Shown here one piece after another: positions 49,490-62,039 of a stretch of 64,000 nucleotides of DNA; the first letter of the stretch is position 1, and each line of letters opens with the position of its first letter. This stretch comes from Hansfordia pulvinata (Eukaryota; Ascomycota; Sordariomycetes; Xylariales), in NCBI GenBank assembly GCA_006538405.1, contig BJKQ01000005.1, positions 1,488,001 through 1,552,000 on the forward strand, written 5' to 3'. Position numbers and translations under genes: made by a program. The notes beneath the pieces were generated by a model. The model was not told the DNA's origin. It saw only the letters and a program-made list of their open reading frames with translations, and did no database searches.

Positions 49490-51277
49490 TCATCCCACCT
49501 TGCCCCGCACCGTCTCGGAGATGATCTGGTCCTCGCCCAGGATGCTCTTCTGGCTCTCCTCGTCGCCGATGCGCGTGAACCCGGGGCTGCGGTCCCGCTT
49601 GCCGCTGCTGAGGTGCGACAGCTGGTACGACCCGCGCTGCGCCGTGTTCCGGCTGCGGCTGTTGGCGGCGCCGCCCTGCGAGGCCGAGGCCGCGCTCCCG
49701 CCCCCGATCGTCCGCGTCTGAGAGCGGCCCTCGGAGCCCGTCTTGGAGCCCTTGGAGCCCCTCGTGGCCTCGACGAAGGACCGGATCTTCTCCCGCACGT
49801 AGACCCGCAGCACGGGGATCGACGAGGCGATGATGGTCGCCGTCGGCTCGGCGATGGACCAGATGTTGGATTCCAGGGCGTCGTCTGGTGATAGTCGTGA
49901 TTAGTAAGGAGAAAGAGGTAAGGCGAAGGTGGTTGTTAGGAAGTGGAAAGAGACAGATGGCTTACAGGAAATGTCGGACGTGGCTAGCTGGGCAATGTAG
50001 ACACTGCGCAGGATGGCGGTGATTCCGGCACTGGACGGGACAGTCTCGTTAGCTGCTTTTCTTCTTCTTCTTCTTTTATTTCTTTGGATCCCCCAAGTCG
50101 ATGACGAACGGGTCAAGGAAGGAAAGAAGAGATGAAAAAGACGAAAAAAAAAAAACACTCACAAGACACCCAAACTCATGGCCACACCAACACCGGCCTT
50201 CTCGACCGTCTTCATGTTCAGGCCCCAGAGAATCTTCCACGGCAGCATCGCCAACAAAATGTCCATCAACGCCGAGTAGACTACACAGCAGCCAGAAGCC
50301 GGTTAGTCGTGTCCGCTCGAGAAATGAGAACAGCAAGTTGAGACAAGAAGAAGAAGAAGAAGAAGGGGGGAGGGAATGCTTCTCTTCCTCTCTCTCTCTC
50401 TCTCTCCCACTCACTTCCTTGAAAGATGCCAAAGATGACCGAGGGCCGCTTGTCGATGCAGGTGCCCGGGTAAAAGTCGACAAAGGTCTTGGCGATGGGG
50501 GTGCACTGGACCCAGGGGATGATGGCGACGGGGATGGCAAAGGCCGACAGCGTGACGATGACGAACCAGATGAAGTAGCGCCACGAGTTCTCCTTGACCA
50601 GCGACAGCAGCGTCACGGCGAACGACACCTTGCACACGGTGATGCCCACCACCGTCACCGTCAGCGTCGACGCGCCGTAGTACGTGATCAGGTCCACGTT
50701 CTGGAGCGGGACTGTTTGCGCGGGGAGGGGAGGTGATGGCGGTTAGCGGCCATGATGTTGATGTTGTTGTATGTCTGTCTGTCGCGCCTGAATGGGATAG
50801 GGGTGAAGGGATGGAGTATCATGGATTATTGACTTACTGTCCAAGAGATGCGAGCCGTAGCCGAGTTGCACGGATAACGTCGTCAAGACGTTCTGAACGC
50901 AGACGAATAACTGCAACCCAGACACGGGGGAACCAGTCAGCGAAAATAACGAACCACGGTCAAACCCTCACCCCCCAAGCATCATGACTTCTTTTTTTTC
51001 TTCTTTTCCCTCCCCTTTTTCCCCGATCATCCGTCCAACAACACCGAAAAAAAGAACCTACCCAACCGACGGTGAGGAGGGCATCGTCGACCCAGAACCT
51101 CCGGTGCGAGAGGCGGACGTGCATGCGCAGGCCGAAGAAGATGGTGGACACGGCGAACAGGGCCCAGGTGACGGCCAGCATCAGGGGGCCATGCGTCTCG
51201 CCGGGCTTGCTGACCAGCTTGGCCAGCAGGTCCTCGGCCTCGTCCCTGGCGGCCAGAAGATGCGCCGGCGCCGACAT
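49490..51277 (-). CDS. Rhodopsin-domain (SAT4/PTH11-like) integral membrane protein, six exons
   Basis: A fungal seven-helix membrane protein of the rhodopsin-domain family that includes SAT4 and PTH11-type receptors. Exons on the minus strand are 51277-51062, 50910-50838, 50711-50415, 50280-50163, 50030-49966 and 49884-49490; all junctions are GT-AG and keep frame, giving 387 residues. Family marks are RRFWVDDALLTVGW, the CTPIAKTFVDFYPGTCIDK loop with its paired Cys, a helix ending MLPWKILWGLNMKTVEKAGVGVAMSLG, and ESNIWSIAEPTATIIASSIPVLR in the last helix. The tail after the last helix is cytosolic in the family model, about 100 residues, and Ser/Gly/Arg rich. The N-terminus has no CFEM domain, unlike PTH11 itself. 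Ligand and role are unknown; a plasma-membrane sensing role is only an inference from the family. Confidence 0.88.
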
Positions 51278-51290
51278 TGTGGGAGGGCGG

Positions 51291-51490
51291 GTGAGTGAGT
51301 GAGTGAGTGAGTGGCGGCAAGGCGGTGTTGTCGTGTGTGTGTGATCCCTTGTTGTTACTTCTTTGCTGCTGTTGTTGCTTGCTGCTGCTCGCTGCTGCTG
51401 TTGCTTGCTGCTCGCTGCTTGGCCTGTGCTGTTGAAATCCCGGCGACGGCGACGACGGGCAAGGCAAGGCAAGGCAAGGCAAGGCAAGGC
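51291..51490. repeat. GTGA array and six AAGGC units ahead of the rhodopsin-domain gene
   Basis: GTGA repeats (51291-51311) begin 14 bases upstream of the ATG at 51277, so they are probably in the 5' leader. Perfect AAGGC x6 lies at 51461-51490. CTG/GTT triplets fill the space between (about 51365-51420). Confidence 0.85.
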
Positions 51491-52020
51491 GGCAACAAGC
51501 TCGACTGTGTAAGACCGGGGGTGGTGGGTAATCTCGAACCAGGGGATTCGTCCGAGGCTCACGGGCGATTTCGGCCGGGAAGGCCACGCTCTTTATCAAC
51601 CACACGCAAAGGGCAGCAGAGACGCCGACCCGACAGAGACAACACACAGACGCCCGGACTGGACAGAGCCCAGAGAGGATCTGTGCGAAACGGGAACCCG
51701 CCCACGCGCGCGCGCTCTCGTGGACGGACTTTGCTGATCAAGCTCACTAACTCACTTTCGTCTTGGGGACTCGCTCGTAGCGTAGACCCTGATCACTACT
51801 ACGAGTACCTACCAACTTGGCTTTGTGGCTATCACGCTATATGTACGGGCCCCTCGCCTCTGTGTTGGTCCACCGGGTGGGACCTCACCTCGTTGCCCTT
51901 CCTAACGTGCCGCTGCTGTGGACGAGTACCGGCGTACCTTGCCCAAGAGCACACAAGCGGAGCCAGGGCAAGGTGGCGGCAGGGGCCCGAGAGCGACGAT
52001 GCTTGCCAGTAGTAGCAGCA

Positions 52021-52057
52021 GTGGTGGTGGTGGTGGTGGTGGTGGTGGTGGTGGTGG
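52021..52057. repeat. GGT trinucleotide microsatellite
   Basis: A continuous run of about 12 GGT units. Confidence 0.95.
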
Positions 52058-55000
52058 ACCGGCAGCGGTTCTCTCGTTCGGTCCGTCTACTCGCACCCAC
52101 TATGGACCGCTCTCCGCAAGAGATGTACACTCATCACCATCGCCATCCGAGCCAACCCCCGCCGGTTCGCGGGTCGGGCGGCGTGTGCCTGCTGCCAGCG
52201 CTCGGACGGGACGCCTGCCTATCTTCCCTCTATGTGAGATTGGGGCGGGCCGGCCCCCCCTTCTTCTTCTCCTCCCTCCTTCTCCTACGAGGACTCCCAG
52301 AGAAAGGCGTCTCCTCCCCCAAGAGGAGCCGTCTTTCGCCTCCCTTTCCCCCGCCGCCGCAGCCCTGAGCGTGAGAGCGCGGGTGGTGCTGGTGCTGGTG
52401 CTGCCAAGGCACTTTGGCATTGACCTACTACGACGACTACTACTACGTACGGAGGGTGCAGGCCGAAGTTTTAAACCGGCTCAAGGTACCGCGCTAACAG
52501 AGCTAGGCCTGTTTCTCTAGAAATCAAGTCAGTTTACATACTTATTTACACGGTTTGCATATCATTTTATCCAACATTCATTCGATTGCCATGAACACAC
52601 AGACCAGACACTAAGATTGCTACCTGCAGCCGGCTTAAAACTTACCCTGGACACCTCCGTATACCTAGTCCGTACAGAGTAGTCTCTTTACCCATGTGCC
52701 GTCCCTTTCGCCCTGCTCGCTAGTCTCTCTTTTTTTTTTTTTTGTTCCTCTTGCCACCCCTCCCGCTCTGTGGTTTTCTTTTAGTCGCCCTTGCGCACCG
52801 ACCTTTTTGTCCCCACCCAAAAGGCCAACCGAGGGTTTAGCTTCTTGACGCGCTGCACAGGCACACTGGCTGGCCCCTTCGCGGGTCCCAGAGTCCGTGT
52901 CCTGCATGCGACCTGGCTCGGCAGAGGGCCAACCCGAAAGAAGACGCACACCAGCAGGCAGTCAGTCAGTCAATCAGTCAGTCTTGCCTCCTTGAGACGT
53001 TTTGTCGCGAGGACGGACGGGTGAGGAAGGATTGTCTGTGTACAGAGTACGAGTTGGAGGGTTACTAGCTGTCGCTACCTCCCTCATCAGCCAGCGTCTG
53101 CGGCCGCGGATCGCAACGCGGGAATAATAGTACTCGTATTTCCGATTAAAGGGTTTGCAGTAGAGCGGCATCTGTAAACCTGACACGCGGGGCGTGACGA
53201 GGAGCGTCTGCCTCTATTCGCGTTGGCTTTGCTTCTTTGCCGGTGGTGGTTGGTGGTTATCCTATGTACGTAGCTACGAGTACGGCATCCGGAACCCTTC
53301 AACCGGCTCCCCAGATGGCGTCAAACTCCGGGGCTTGGCCTCCGATGCTCATCCACTCGTACGAATTAATCAACAAGGCGCACCAAGCGGTGGATGAGAT
53401 GTCCCGCGTGTCGGTAAGCACGTAAGAATCTGGCCAAGAAAAAAAAATTGAGCGACCAGAGAGAGAAAGAGAAACAAAGGGCTCGCCTTGATCCACCGCG
53501 GTTACACATATCCGTCTGACTCTCACGATGATCCAAGAAACAGACAGGCATGCGACAATGCTCACCTTGCCAGTACGAGTAAGCAGACGCAAGTACACTC
53601 GAGGGCACCTCCGTCCTTCTCTCTCGTGCGAGAGAGAAAAGAAAGATTGGGAGCGTCAGACGGAGAGTCTGGCCGCCATGACGCTACGCGGCACTAGGGA
53701 AACTGGATACGTTGGTGAGGATTATTTAGTGTCTCCCGGGGGGCTGGCAAGGGCTTCCCTGCATCGATCAGGCACTACTACTACCTAAACAAGATTCTTG
53801 TTCCCCCTGTCTACATGCCTGTCTGTTTATCCGTAGATGGACAATGGCAGCTGCTAGAGGAGACAATGCGAGTACCCTGTCACAGGCAGAAACGCGTCAG
53901 GTCAAGTCATGTCAAGTCCAGTGATGTGCACGCAACGCAACGCATGCAGATCATATCAGATCACGGCTCCCCCAGTGACAATCAGGCCGTCAACTTCCAT
54001 CAGCCCTGCCGTCGGCCGTCACGACTCGCATGAATGGCGAATGTCCTCCCGTACGAGTACCTCCCCTCCGGAGGAGAGGCCGCGGTGGGGTTCCCATTAG
54101 CAGATCGACCCCGGCCGGGAATGACATCGGGGCGATGAGATGCGCAGCGCGCACGCAAGTACGGGGTCACGGAGTACTCTCCCGAGTACTCGTACCTCAC
54201 GGACAAGTTTGCTGCGTTGAAGATTGGCCTAATCAATATCCGCATGATCGTCATCCGCGGGGGGGAACTCGTATGGGGACCAACTTAGTACCGTAGCATC
54301 CAACGCAAACAGAGCCTCTTCCTCTCTGTCTACTCGTATGTCTCGATCTTTTATTATGCGAATCTCTCTCTCTTTCCTCCCTCTTCTTCTCCATGGAGCA
54401 CGGGTACTCCAACCCGGCACCTCACGTTCCCGGCTCGCCGTCTCCACGTCGTCGTCGGGGCTAGACGGAGGTTATAGAGATAGAGAGAGAGGGAATCCGT
54501 CGCCGGAGCCCGCGATGGGGGAAAGAGGCCCAGAACCGGTCCGGCCGGGGAAAATCACACAAGTCAGCGATCCTACCGTGGAGCTTAGGTTCGGTGCACG
54601 ATGATGATGGTCTTTGCCTAGAACATGCGAGTACCCGATCACCACCTGCGCGCACACGGCCTCTCTCTCTCTCTCTCTCTTCTTTTTCCTCTTCGGTGCG
54701 TTGCCCCGTGCACGGACGGCCCGCAGTCGCGTCCGCATGGGAACGGGCTCCTCCCACGCAGCGCCAGCGCAGGCCCAGTCCCGGGCGCACGCCCCAGTCC
54801 CGGGAGCCGGCCCCTGGACGCAGGCGGGTCGCCGCGTCCGTGCCCTGGACTCGATGGCCCCCCACCCCCGGTCGGTCGAGGCACGCACGCACGGTAGCAC
54901 GCCAGGGAGGGAGAAGAAGCCCTTTGTTCGGACGAAAAGACGAGAAGGATCTACGGAGTACTGCGAGTACGCCGGCAACGGGCCAAGCCTCATCACGTCT

Positions 55001-55105
55001 CTCTGCTCTCGCACAGACATCACATGTAGCCGCCCACCCGCCTACGAGCACAACGACGATGCCTGCCACTACCGCCCGGAAGGGGCTCTCTCCGCGGTTA
55101 CGATG

Positions 55106-55110
<5 letters not shown>

Positions 55111-55165
<55 letters not shown>
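55111..55165. repeat. CT dinucleotide microsatellite
   Basis: Twenty-seven CT units without interruption, a candidate triplex-forming tract. Confidence 0.95.
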
Positions 55166-55168
<3 letters not shown>

Positions 55169-55511
55169 TCCACACACACGCTCTCTGTCACTACTCTCAC
55201 TGATCACTGATCATCCTCTCGTACGAATGCGCGCTTATGCAATCCATCCTGCCGAGAACTGGTCTCGTCCTTCTCGAGCCATCTGACGTATACTCACTCG
55301 TGCGAGTGGCTCTGAGCAAGCTCCGGCCCTCCCCGTCCGTCACAGGACGCTGTCGATATGATTTCTACATGACTGGTGCCGCAGTTCTCGGGGGCTGGCG
55401 GGAGCAGGAAAAAAAATTAATATTTCAAAACAAAACGAGGTTTTCTATCCTCATCAAGCCGACAAGCGCCCCGTCGTGCCTCTCTCACCGATGTTCAACA
55501 TTATTCCATCA

Positions 55512-55530
55512 GGGGGGGGGGGGGGGGGGG
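55512..55530. repeat. 19-base G homopolymer
   Basis: An uninterrupted run of 19 G. True length may be uncertain given other homopolymer problems in this sequence. Confidence 0.9.
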
Positions 55531-58500
55531 AGGGGATCCGTTCTGCGAGTACTCGTGCCAGCAAAAGCCAAGAAAGACGCCTGGCTAGGTGCTTACCAGT
55601 CATCAGTCGGGAGAGGCTCCCGAGCCCGACTCTCACACATTGCCCTTCCCCTCGCTTGAATCATGTGGCGACCCCTCGTCGGTGTACTCCTTGTCATACA
55701 GACAGACAGACACGCCGGTGTGGGGTGGGGCTTATTAGACGAGGGAAGAGCCTGACTGACGGTGTCCCCGCTAATGGGTCTCTCTCTCTGTCTGCGTGTG
55801 TGTGTGTTTCTCCCTCCGTCTTATCATCCTTCAGTGCTCTTACTTTGCGCGCTCGGAAGCGCTTTGACGCGCAGCCAGAACCGCATGAGCCTGGCCCCCG
55901 GTGCTAACGGTCGATCCTGTGGATATCGCCCCCCTCCTCGTGGTCTAAACACCCCCCCGCCAGCCCGCCTCTCTCTCTTACCCATGTACACCGCGAAACT
56001 CACCATTGCTCGCGGACGGGACCGGCTCGACGCACCAAGCAAAGACCAGCACGGCATACTCGTACACTTTGACTGCCACGCTGCATACCCGTGCGAGTTG
56101 TCCATACCCACGACCTGCCGATCATCACCGCCACCGCCGCCCGTCCCATTTTTCTCCTTGCGGATACTCGGGCGGGCAGGTGGCCGGGTAATGCGCTCAC
56201 GACGAGTAACTCGAAAAGAAGAGAAAAAAAACTTGGGACGACGGGTGCGGTTGCCGGGAGAAAGAATGGAGACGGACGGCACGAACGCTGGTTGTGTGCG
56301 TGTGCGTGTGTGTGTGTGCGCTGCGTTGGTCGGCACACTGCTGCTCATCAACTCCCGCGTTGAGAGAGCCAGACCAACCAAAACGCCCACCAGTCGTCCC
56401 CCATCCTTGACCAATGAAGCCCCGAGTACTCTTGATTACACCTTTCGACCTCGCCGTCGGTCGGCAGACATTCCTCTCTCCGTCGCCGTGCGCTCGGACC
56501 CCCCTCCCCTCCGGATAAGGGCTCCTCCCGCTCCCGTGAACATCCCTTGCCCCTCTTACGATGCGTTCCCGTACGAGTGTGCTTCGTCTCTCTCGAGCCA
56601 TGTGTCCTGCGATGAGAGTGAGTAGAGGAGCATTCCGTCCTGCGGAACCCGCCCATGCCTTGTCCTCCCCCAGCCCCCGGAATCTAGAACGCTCGTTGCC
56701 CGATTTCCATCCCAGCCCAGCCTAGACCCCGCGGAGGCTGGCTGCCTGCCGCTTTGTGGTAGGGGCTTCCAGAACCGCACCGCCTGCATACGAGCTAGGA
56801 GCCTTCTCGAACTGCTACGAGTAGCCGCCGTGGGACACCCCACGTGGAATGTGAGAGTCTTTCCTTCCTGCCACGCGTAACTCGTTCGGACGACGCATCA
56901 TTAGACACGATGACAACGACGCCAAAATGTCGGTGGCGGGTACGCAGGCCGAGCGAGCACCCACAGTACTGGCGCGCAGAACAGACAAAAAGGAAAAAAG
57001 AAAGAAAAAAAGGGGTCTCTTCGTCCCTCCCCCAAGAAAGGAAGCCGGGTTGCCAAGCAAATCGGCGCGAGCGCCCCAAGGTGACGGGAGTGCTCGTACG
57101 GAGGAGTGGTTCGCGCCAACAAGCCGCGCGCCTGTCAAGTTACGGATAGGCTCTCGGACTCTTTGGGCCTGTTCCCTCGACGGACTCTGTTCCGTCCTGC
57201 CTGGCCCCCCTAAACCTATCCCGCAACTAGTTTGAAGCTCCGTTTCCGAGTACGATTATCTGCCGAACGAGTAACCATATGCACGGGCTGTAAGGTACGA
57301 GTTACTCGTGGTTAGATACTCACTCGTGGGTGCGGGTTGCCTGCGGGATCCTTACGGCCGAGAGAGATCTATGCTGTGCCAACGTCAAAGCTCATAAGGC
57401 CGAGTCGGCAGGGGCGGGAGCAAGAGGTCATCTCCCTCTGCGGCGTACGAGTCATGTTCTCGAGATGAGGCCAACGAGCGAATTCAGATCCCGAAACACA
57501 GCCCGAGTTATAAGACTAGCCATCGCGCGTGACGATCGCTCCTTTCCAAGCCCAGTCGTGCTCTGTATCCGTATCCCAGTCCTCGTAGAGCCTTTGATAA
57601 CGGCCTGTTTCTTCCGGCTTTGTCCACGCGACGCTCGACAGACCGCGCCACTCCTAAGAGTGCGGGCGATGCGATGCGATCTTTCGGGCCAACTGGAAGT
57701 GCGTCAAGACAGCGTAAGGTCCGGTCCACCTCGTCCGCTGCAGCTCGCAGTTCACGGTGTCATCGACAACAATCCCCAGGCCCACGTGATGATGAGGCGA
57801 GCGTTGTTTTCCCCTGACCACGCGGCAACCGGAATTCCCAGTCCCTCATCAGCGGTCCCCTCGTTTCAGAAGTCTGCCGGCATCGCCCTGCTCGTAGCCC
57901 CCCGCAGAGTAAACACGTCTCCCTTCCGCGCCACCATTGGCGCTGAAACCACACACACCCTCAACCCACGGCGCGACACCCCGCGCCTCTACTCCTGAGC
58001 TTGTTTCTCCCGAAGCACGGCCAGAAAAGGTGCACGAACCTGATGATGACCCGACGGCATCCAGGCCAGGAACGGCCCCGGCGGTGTGTGAGCCTGGCAC
58101 TCGTAGCCGCAGGCAGGCAGAAGGGATGACCCGACCGACGCCTGGCACGCCCGCGCTGGCGAGCAATGACCCTTGCGGCTCGCGCTTCCCCCCCCTCCCG
58201 CGACCCTGCCGAGCCCGCGTGCCGGGCCACCTGGTGGATGAAGGACCGCGGCGCGTCCTTCGCCAGGCTCCCGTGTCCGTGCTGTGGGAGATGACAGCCG
58301 CGACCTGGTCGCCTCGTGGCTCGTGTGTCCATCAGCGCCGTCAATTGCTGGGCAGGCGGTTGCCCCTTGGCCTTGGGTACAAAACAGTGGCGCGCCCCGG
58401 GTTTTCCCCATTGCGATGGGCGTAACGCAGACCAGCACGCCTGGCCGACTCTACGGCAAAATAAGACAGTGCCACAGAGTCTTTTGAATCATAGTGGTTT

Positions 58501-59082
58501 CAAGCATCCTTGACTGCTGGCACATTGGTGAGACGAGACACGAGCATGACGCCCAGGTCGTACGGCTGCCATATCGATACTTCACTGGATAAATATCACA
58601 GCGGTTGAACTGAGACTGCCCTGATAGGCGCCCTTTGTCTCGTGGGCCTCAGGCAGCCTCATCTAGCTGACAGACAGTTTGAGGGACGAGCCGCCGTCTT
58701 TTCAGCCTGCGTCGGCTGCAACTACGCTTAAAGTCTGGACTTGGCCATGACCTCCTGGAGCTTATCCCACGTATTGCACACGAATATTTGGGAAGTGATT
58801 GTCTATATTGATTACGTAGCCGAGGCCTCAGTCTCAGTCATCGCCAAGGCGATCCATCGCTGCGCTGCCTGTTCTAGCTTGCTTTTAATAAAGCGAAGAA
58901 CAAAGCAATAGCTTCTCTCGTCACCACAGCTGCAGCTTGTCGCAACTGGTCACCACGCTGCGAAGAAGAACAGCGGTCACGGACTTCTTGTAATGGTCTT
59001 CTCAGCACCGTGTTCCCATGCCGCCGGCTGCAATTCTGTGACTCTCGGCGTATACTTCTTCGCAGACTATCGCCGTGAAACA

Positions 59083-60219
59083 TCAACTCTCGGTGAGATC
59101 AACCAACGTCGACTTTTTTCGACGTCTGCCGGTTTCGTTTTCGTCTGTCAGGTCACAGACTTCGCTGATCTCACGTTTGACACCTGACTCTGACTTGATG
59201 CCCTGGCTGACCTGTAAAGTGTCAGGAATCGAAAAAGGATTTGGCGAAGTACAGGACCTACCTGGGTTGTGCGTAGGTGCTCGATTGCCAGTCTTTTCAC
59301 TTCCTCGTCCGAAAGTCCTTCCAACAGGCTTGTACCGGTGATGGTTTGGGTGGGCGAAGGAGAACGCGTGGACGCGCAAGGTATGACCATCTCGTGCTCC
59401 AATGCGGCTTGTGGCTCTTCAGTACGCAGAAGCTTGAGCTGTTGGAGCTGGAGCTTAACTTACCTCTGGAACGATACTTGAAAGTGATCCTGCCTTCACC
59501 ATCCTTGAATCTCTTGACTTTGACCACATTGGGCTTGGGGACTTGGGAACCGCGTTCGAAACTAAGACCTCAGCCACGATCCAACAGTGTCACATGGATA
59601 AACCTACGACGAACAATGAGATAAATCTCTTCCTTTCAACGCCTTCTCTGCCAGGTCGGACTTGCTGGGCTCGACATCTCCGCCAAGAGGTTCAGTCACG
59701 CCAATCGCATTGGCTCGGCAGAATTTAATGCAGATGACGCCCAGGTCAGCTGCAATTTTGGCATCCTTTGCGATTCGCTGCGCATTAGTATCCTCGGCTT
59801 GGTATAGTTAGCATCATTCGGCGAGAGGAAACGATGATTCATACTTGTCTCGATCGCAGTGAACTTCGGCACATGCCGAATCCACTGGTTGCTTTCAGAG
59901 CAGTAGATGTCTTTTCCATCGATAATATGTCCCGGGGATAATCAGCCCAACGGCCGTGTGTGAGGAGTTGACGGCGGAGAATCATTCCATCAACGGATAC
60001 CTCGAACTCCAGCGAGACTCCTTCGCCACTCCAGTCGTATTCGCGCGCCACCTCGAAATGAATAGCAAACTCTTTGCCATCAACAGCCTCGATGTATTTG
60101 GTAGTACAGCGAGGTTCTTGGTTGTCGGCGTCGGCATCGGGATCGTCATACTCAACGCAGGAGACCCCGTCCACCAGGATGGTAACGCTGACACCCGGAA
60201 TCTCGGAAATGACAGCCAT
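59083..60219 (-). CDS. DUF7918-family fungal protein (five exons, one frameshift)
   Basis: A fungal protein of unknown function that I assign to the DUF7918 family. It opens MAVISEIPGVSVTILVDGVSCVEYDDPDA, then TKYIEAVDGKEFAIHFEV and VSLEFEVSVDGMILRR. Later parts are QWIRHVPKFTAIETT, KALKGRDLSH, PKPNVVKVKRFKDGEGRITFKYRSR and an acidic/basic tail DLTDENETGRRRKKSTLVDLTES. Minus-strand exons are 60219-59845, 59797-59608, 59561-59464, 59416-59262 and 59211-59083, with four introns of 47, 46, 47 and 50 nt. All phases agree only if one base is added near 59921-59930, where WADYPRD (one frame) meets IIDGKDIYCSESNQW (next frame). With that base the protein would be 315 residues. The break is outside a homopolymer, so either a sequencing error or a recent mutation is possible. 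The tail motif resembles a short linear interaction motif, which is only a guess. Confidence 0.72.
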
Positions 60220-62039
60220 GGTGATTCGTCAAGATCGATGGTCGCGGCGATGAGATACACGCGCCTTGGTTTTATTGGCTGCGGGGGACTGAATCAAGGC
60301 AGACGCTTTGATGCTTAATGCTTATTGGCGGTGGCAGACCGATGGCAGACCAACAAGTCAGTGAGATTCTGGTGTCGGGCCTGTGAAAGTCGAAAGCTTG
60401 GGCCAGAGGGATTCGTGGTCGATATCTGAAGGAGGCGGAATAGATGAGAGGGCAAAAGTCGAAATGGACCGGGGCCGACACCTTGCAAGGTTCAAAAGGC
60501 CGCCCAGCCGCTGAGCACCAAATGAACAGGTGATAGTCAGCGGATGTGGAAGCTTTTCAGGCCGTGGCAGGTTGATGGCCCTCGGGACTCACCTTTCCGC
60601 TTGCTTGGTCGTAGAAAGCGGTCTTAGTGAGAAATGGTGTCGCTGGGCGACCGCGGGGTCGTGCAGACTCTTGCCCGAAACCAACCCAAAGGTGAACAGG
60701 TATTGCAAATGGACTGATGAACTTGGAGTGACTGGAGGGACATAAAAGGGAGGTGAGAGGTCAACGTGTCGATTTGAAAGGCGACAAAGAGACCAGTGTG
60801 TGTTGGCAAGAATGTGGGCGCGAGGCAGCAGTGAACCAATCCTGAAGCTAGGCGTCGGAACACGGCGAGGTCGGGCCTAAGCCCGACAAGCTGGAAAAAT
60901 TTACCAGCTTCCGCCCCTGCAGAGGTAAGGTAGTGAATGGGCAATGCAGACGAGGGTCGCGCCTTCCTGCGGCTGAAGAGTAAGGTAGACTTGCGCGGCT
61001 TCGATCAACATTGAATCGACCAACATCGAGGCACATGAGTTGATATACCGAAACTTCCGGATGCACCGAGTGCTTACCGTACTCCTTCAGGCTCAATGAT
61101 AGTGAGACGTGGCTGGAGTTGTGTTATTCAGTGTCATGAGCCTTGAAATATTCAGGTGTGCGCGGCCATCAAGCTACTGAGATGATCAATACCATTGCGT
61201 ACGCTTTCATTTAATGATAGGTATGGATCCAGGTGTTGAGATATGTACGCAGTTCGGCACTCCTTTCACTCCCGGGCGCGTTATCACCGTAATCGCAAGC
61301 ATTTCCTCGGCCATGTCGCCCACCAGGCACTACAAAAAATGGCAGAGCACTAAAGAGCATGGTATCGTGAGGGAAAGATCACCTGCTGGGCGTGACAGAT
61401 GAAAGCCAACTACTGGCGTTCTCGCTAAGAGACTTCCGGCTCTAAACAAATCGACAAGGCATCTTATATTTGTTATATTCAACGGGAAGCATCTCAGTCG
61501 CATTCGCTGGCTCTGATGACTGGGTACCTTGTAACCGTCTCCTCCGCAGGATTGACAGTATTCATCAACCCGGGGCTCCGCGTGATGTGCGACCGATCAA
61601 GCCCCAGCCACGGCATCATGGCCGCAAGGCAGGGCTTTGAGGGTGGCTTCGTCCTGTGAGATGCCTCTGGGCCGGGTTTGATGTTTCCAGGCCATCCGTG
61701 CTTGCAGCCGTAGTATCGGCGAGCGATGATCAAAGTCGCAAGCGCTTTACGCGTTGCCCACAACGTATCAATCACAAGCTAATGTGAAGCGCGCCCGAGA
61801 ATCGCCCACCGGCATGACTTCAAGGCCGACGCCGCTGAAGACTTCGAGGTATGCGGGGTATAGACACTGGGTGGTCGAGAGCAAGGCTCACGCGCACATC
61901 ATCAGCTTGAACCAACTACCCACAGTTCAAGCCATCACAGACTTGTGACGACTTCCGTGGCTCCAATCCAAGCATGATGAACATCAACGGGCTCTTAACG
62001 CCTCTTCTGGTCTGGCTCATTGATATCTCGCCCACTACT
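60220..62039. other. Intergenic region between DUF7918 and cyclophilin genes
   Basis: It holds the DUF7918 promoter and cyclophilin 3' UTR. Base composition is more AT-rich than the simple-repeat regions. Short frames (60624-60944 minus, 61494-61775 minus) show no family resemblance. No repeats or RNA genes are evident, and the TACGAGTA octamer is absent. Confidence 0.55.

Larger units (their letters stand above)
51278..59082. other. 7.8-kb gene-poor region with many microsatellites
   Basis: I see no supportable gene. Tandem tracts include GTGA (51291-51311), AAGGC x6 (51461-51490), GGT (52021-52057), CT (55111-55165) and G19 (55512-55530). Ten exact TACGAGTA/TACTCGTA copies lie from 51800 to 56823, six of them at 53131-54338. 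The plus-strand frame 57330-57998 (222 codons) and the frames across the CT repeat (54461-55286) look like shadows. The last 400 bases (58680-59082) are less GC-rich and may be 3' UTR of the DUF7918 gene. Confidence 0.6.

Noticed and set aside
33588..51277. Secondary-metabolite gene cluster
   Set aside because: A peroxidase, a membrane protein and a Nudix enzyme are scattered over 18 kb, but there is no PKS, NRPS, terpene cyclase, P450, transporter or pathway regulator.
59417..59463. Apparent second frameshift in the DUF7918 gene
   Set aside because: A 47-nt GTAAGT...GAAG intron explains it with correct phase, so no mutation is needed.
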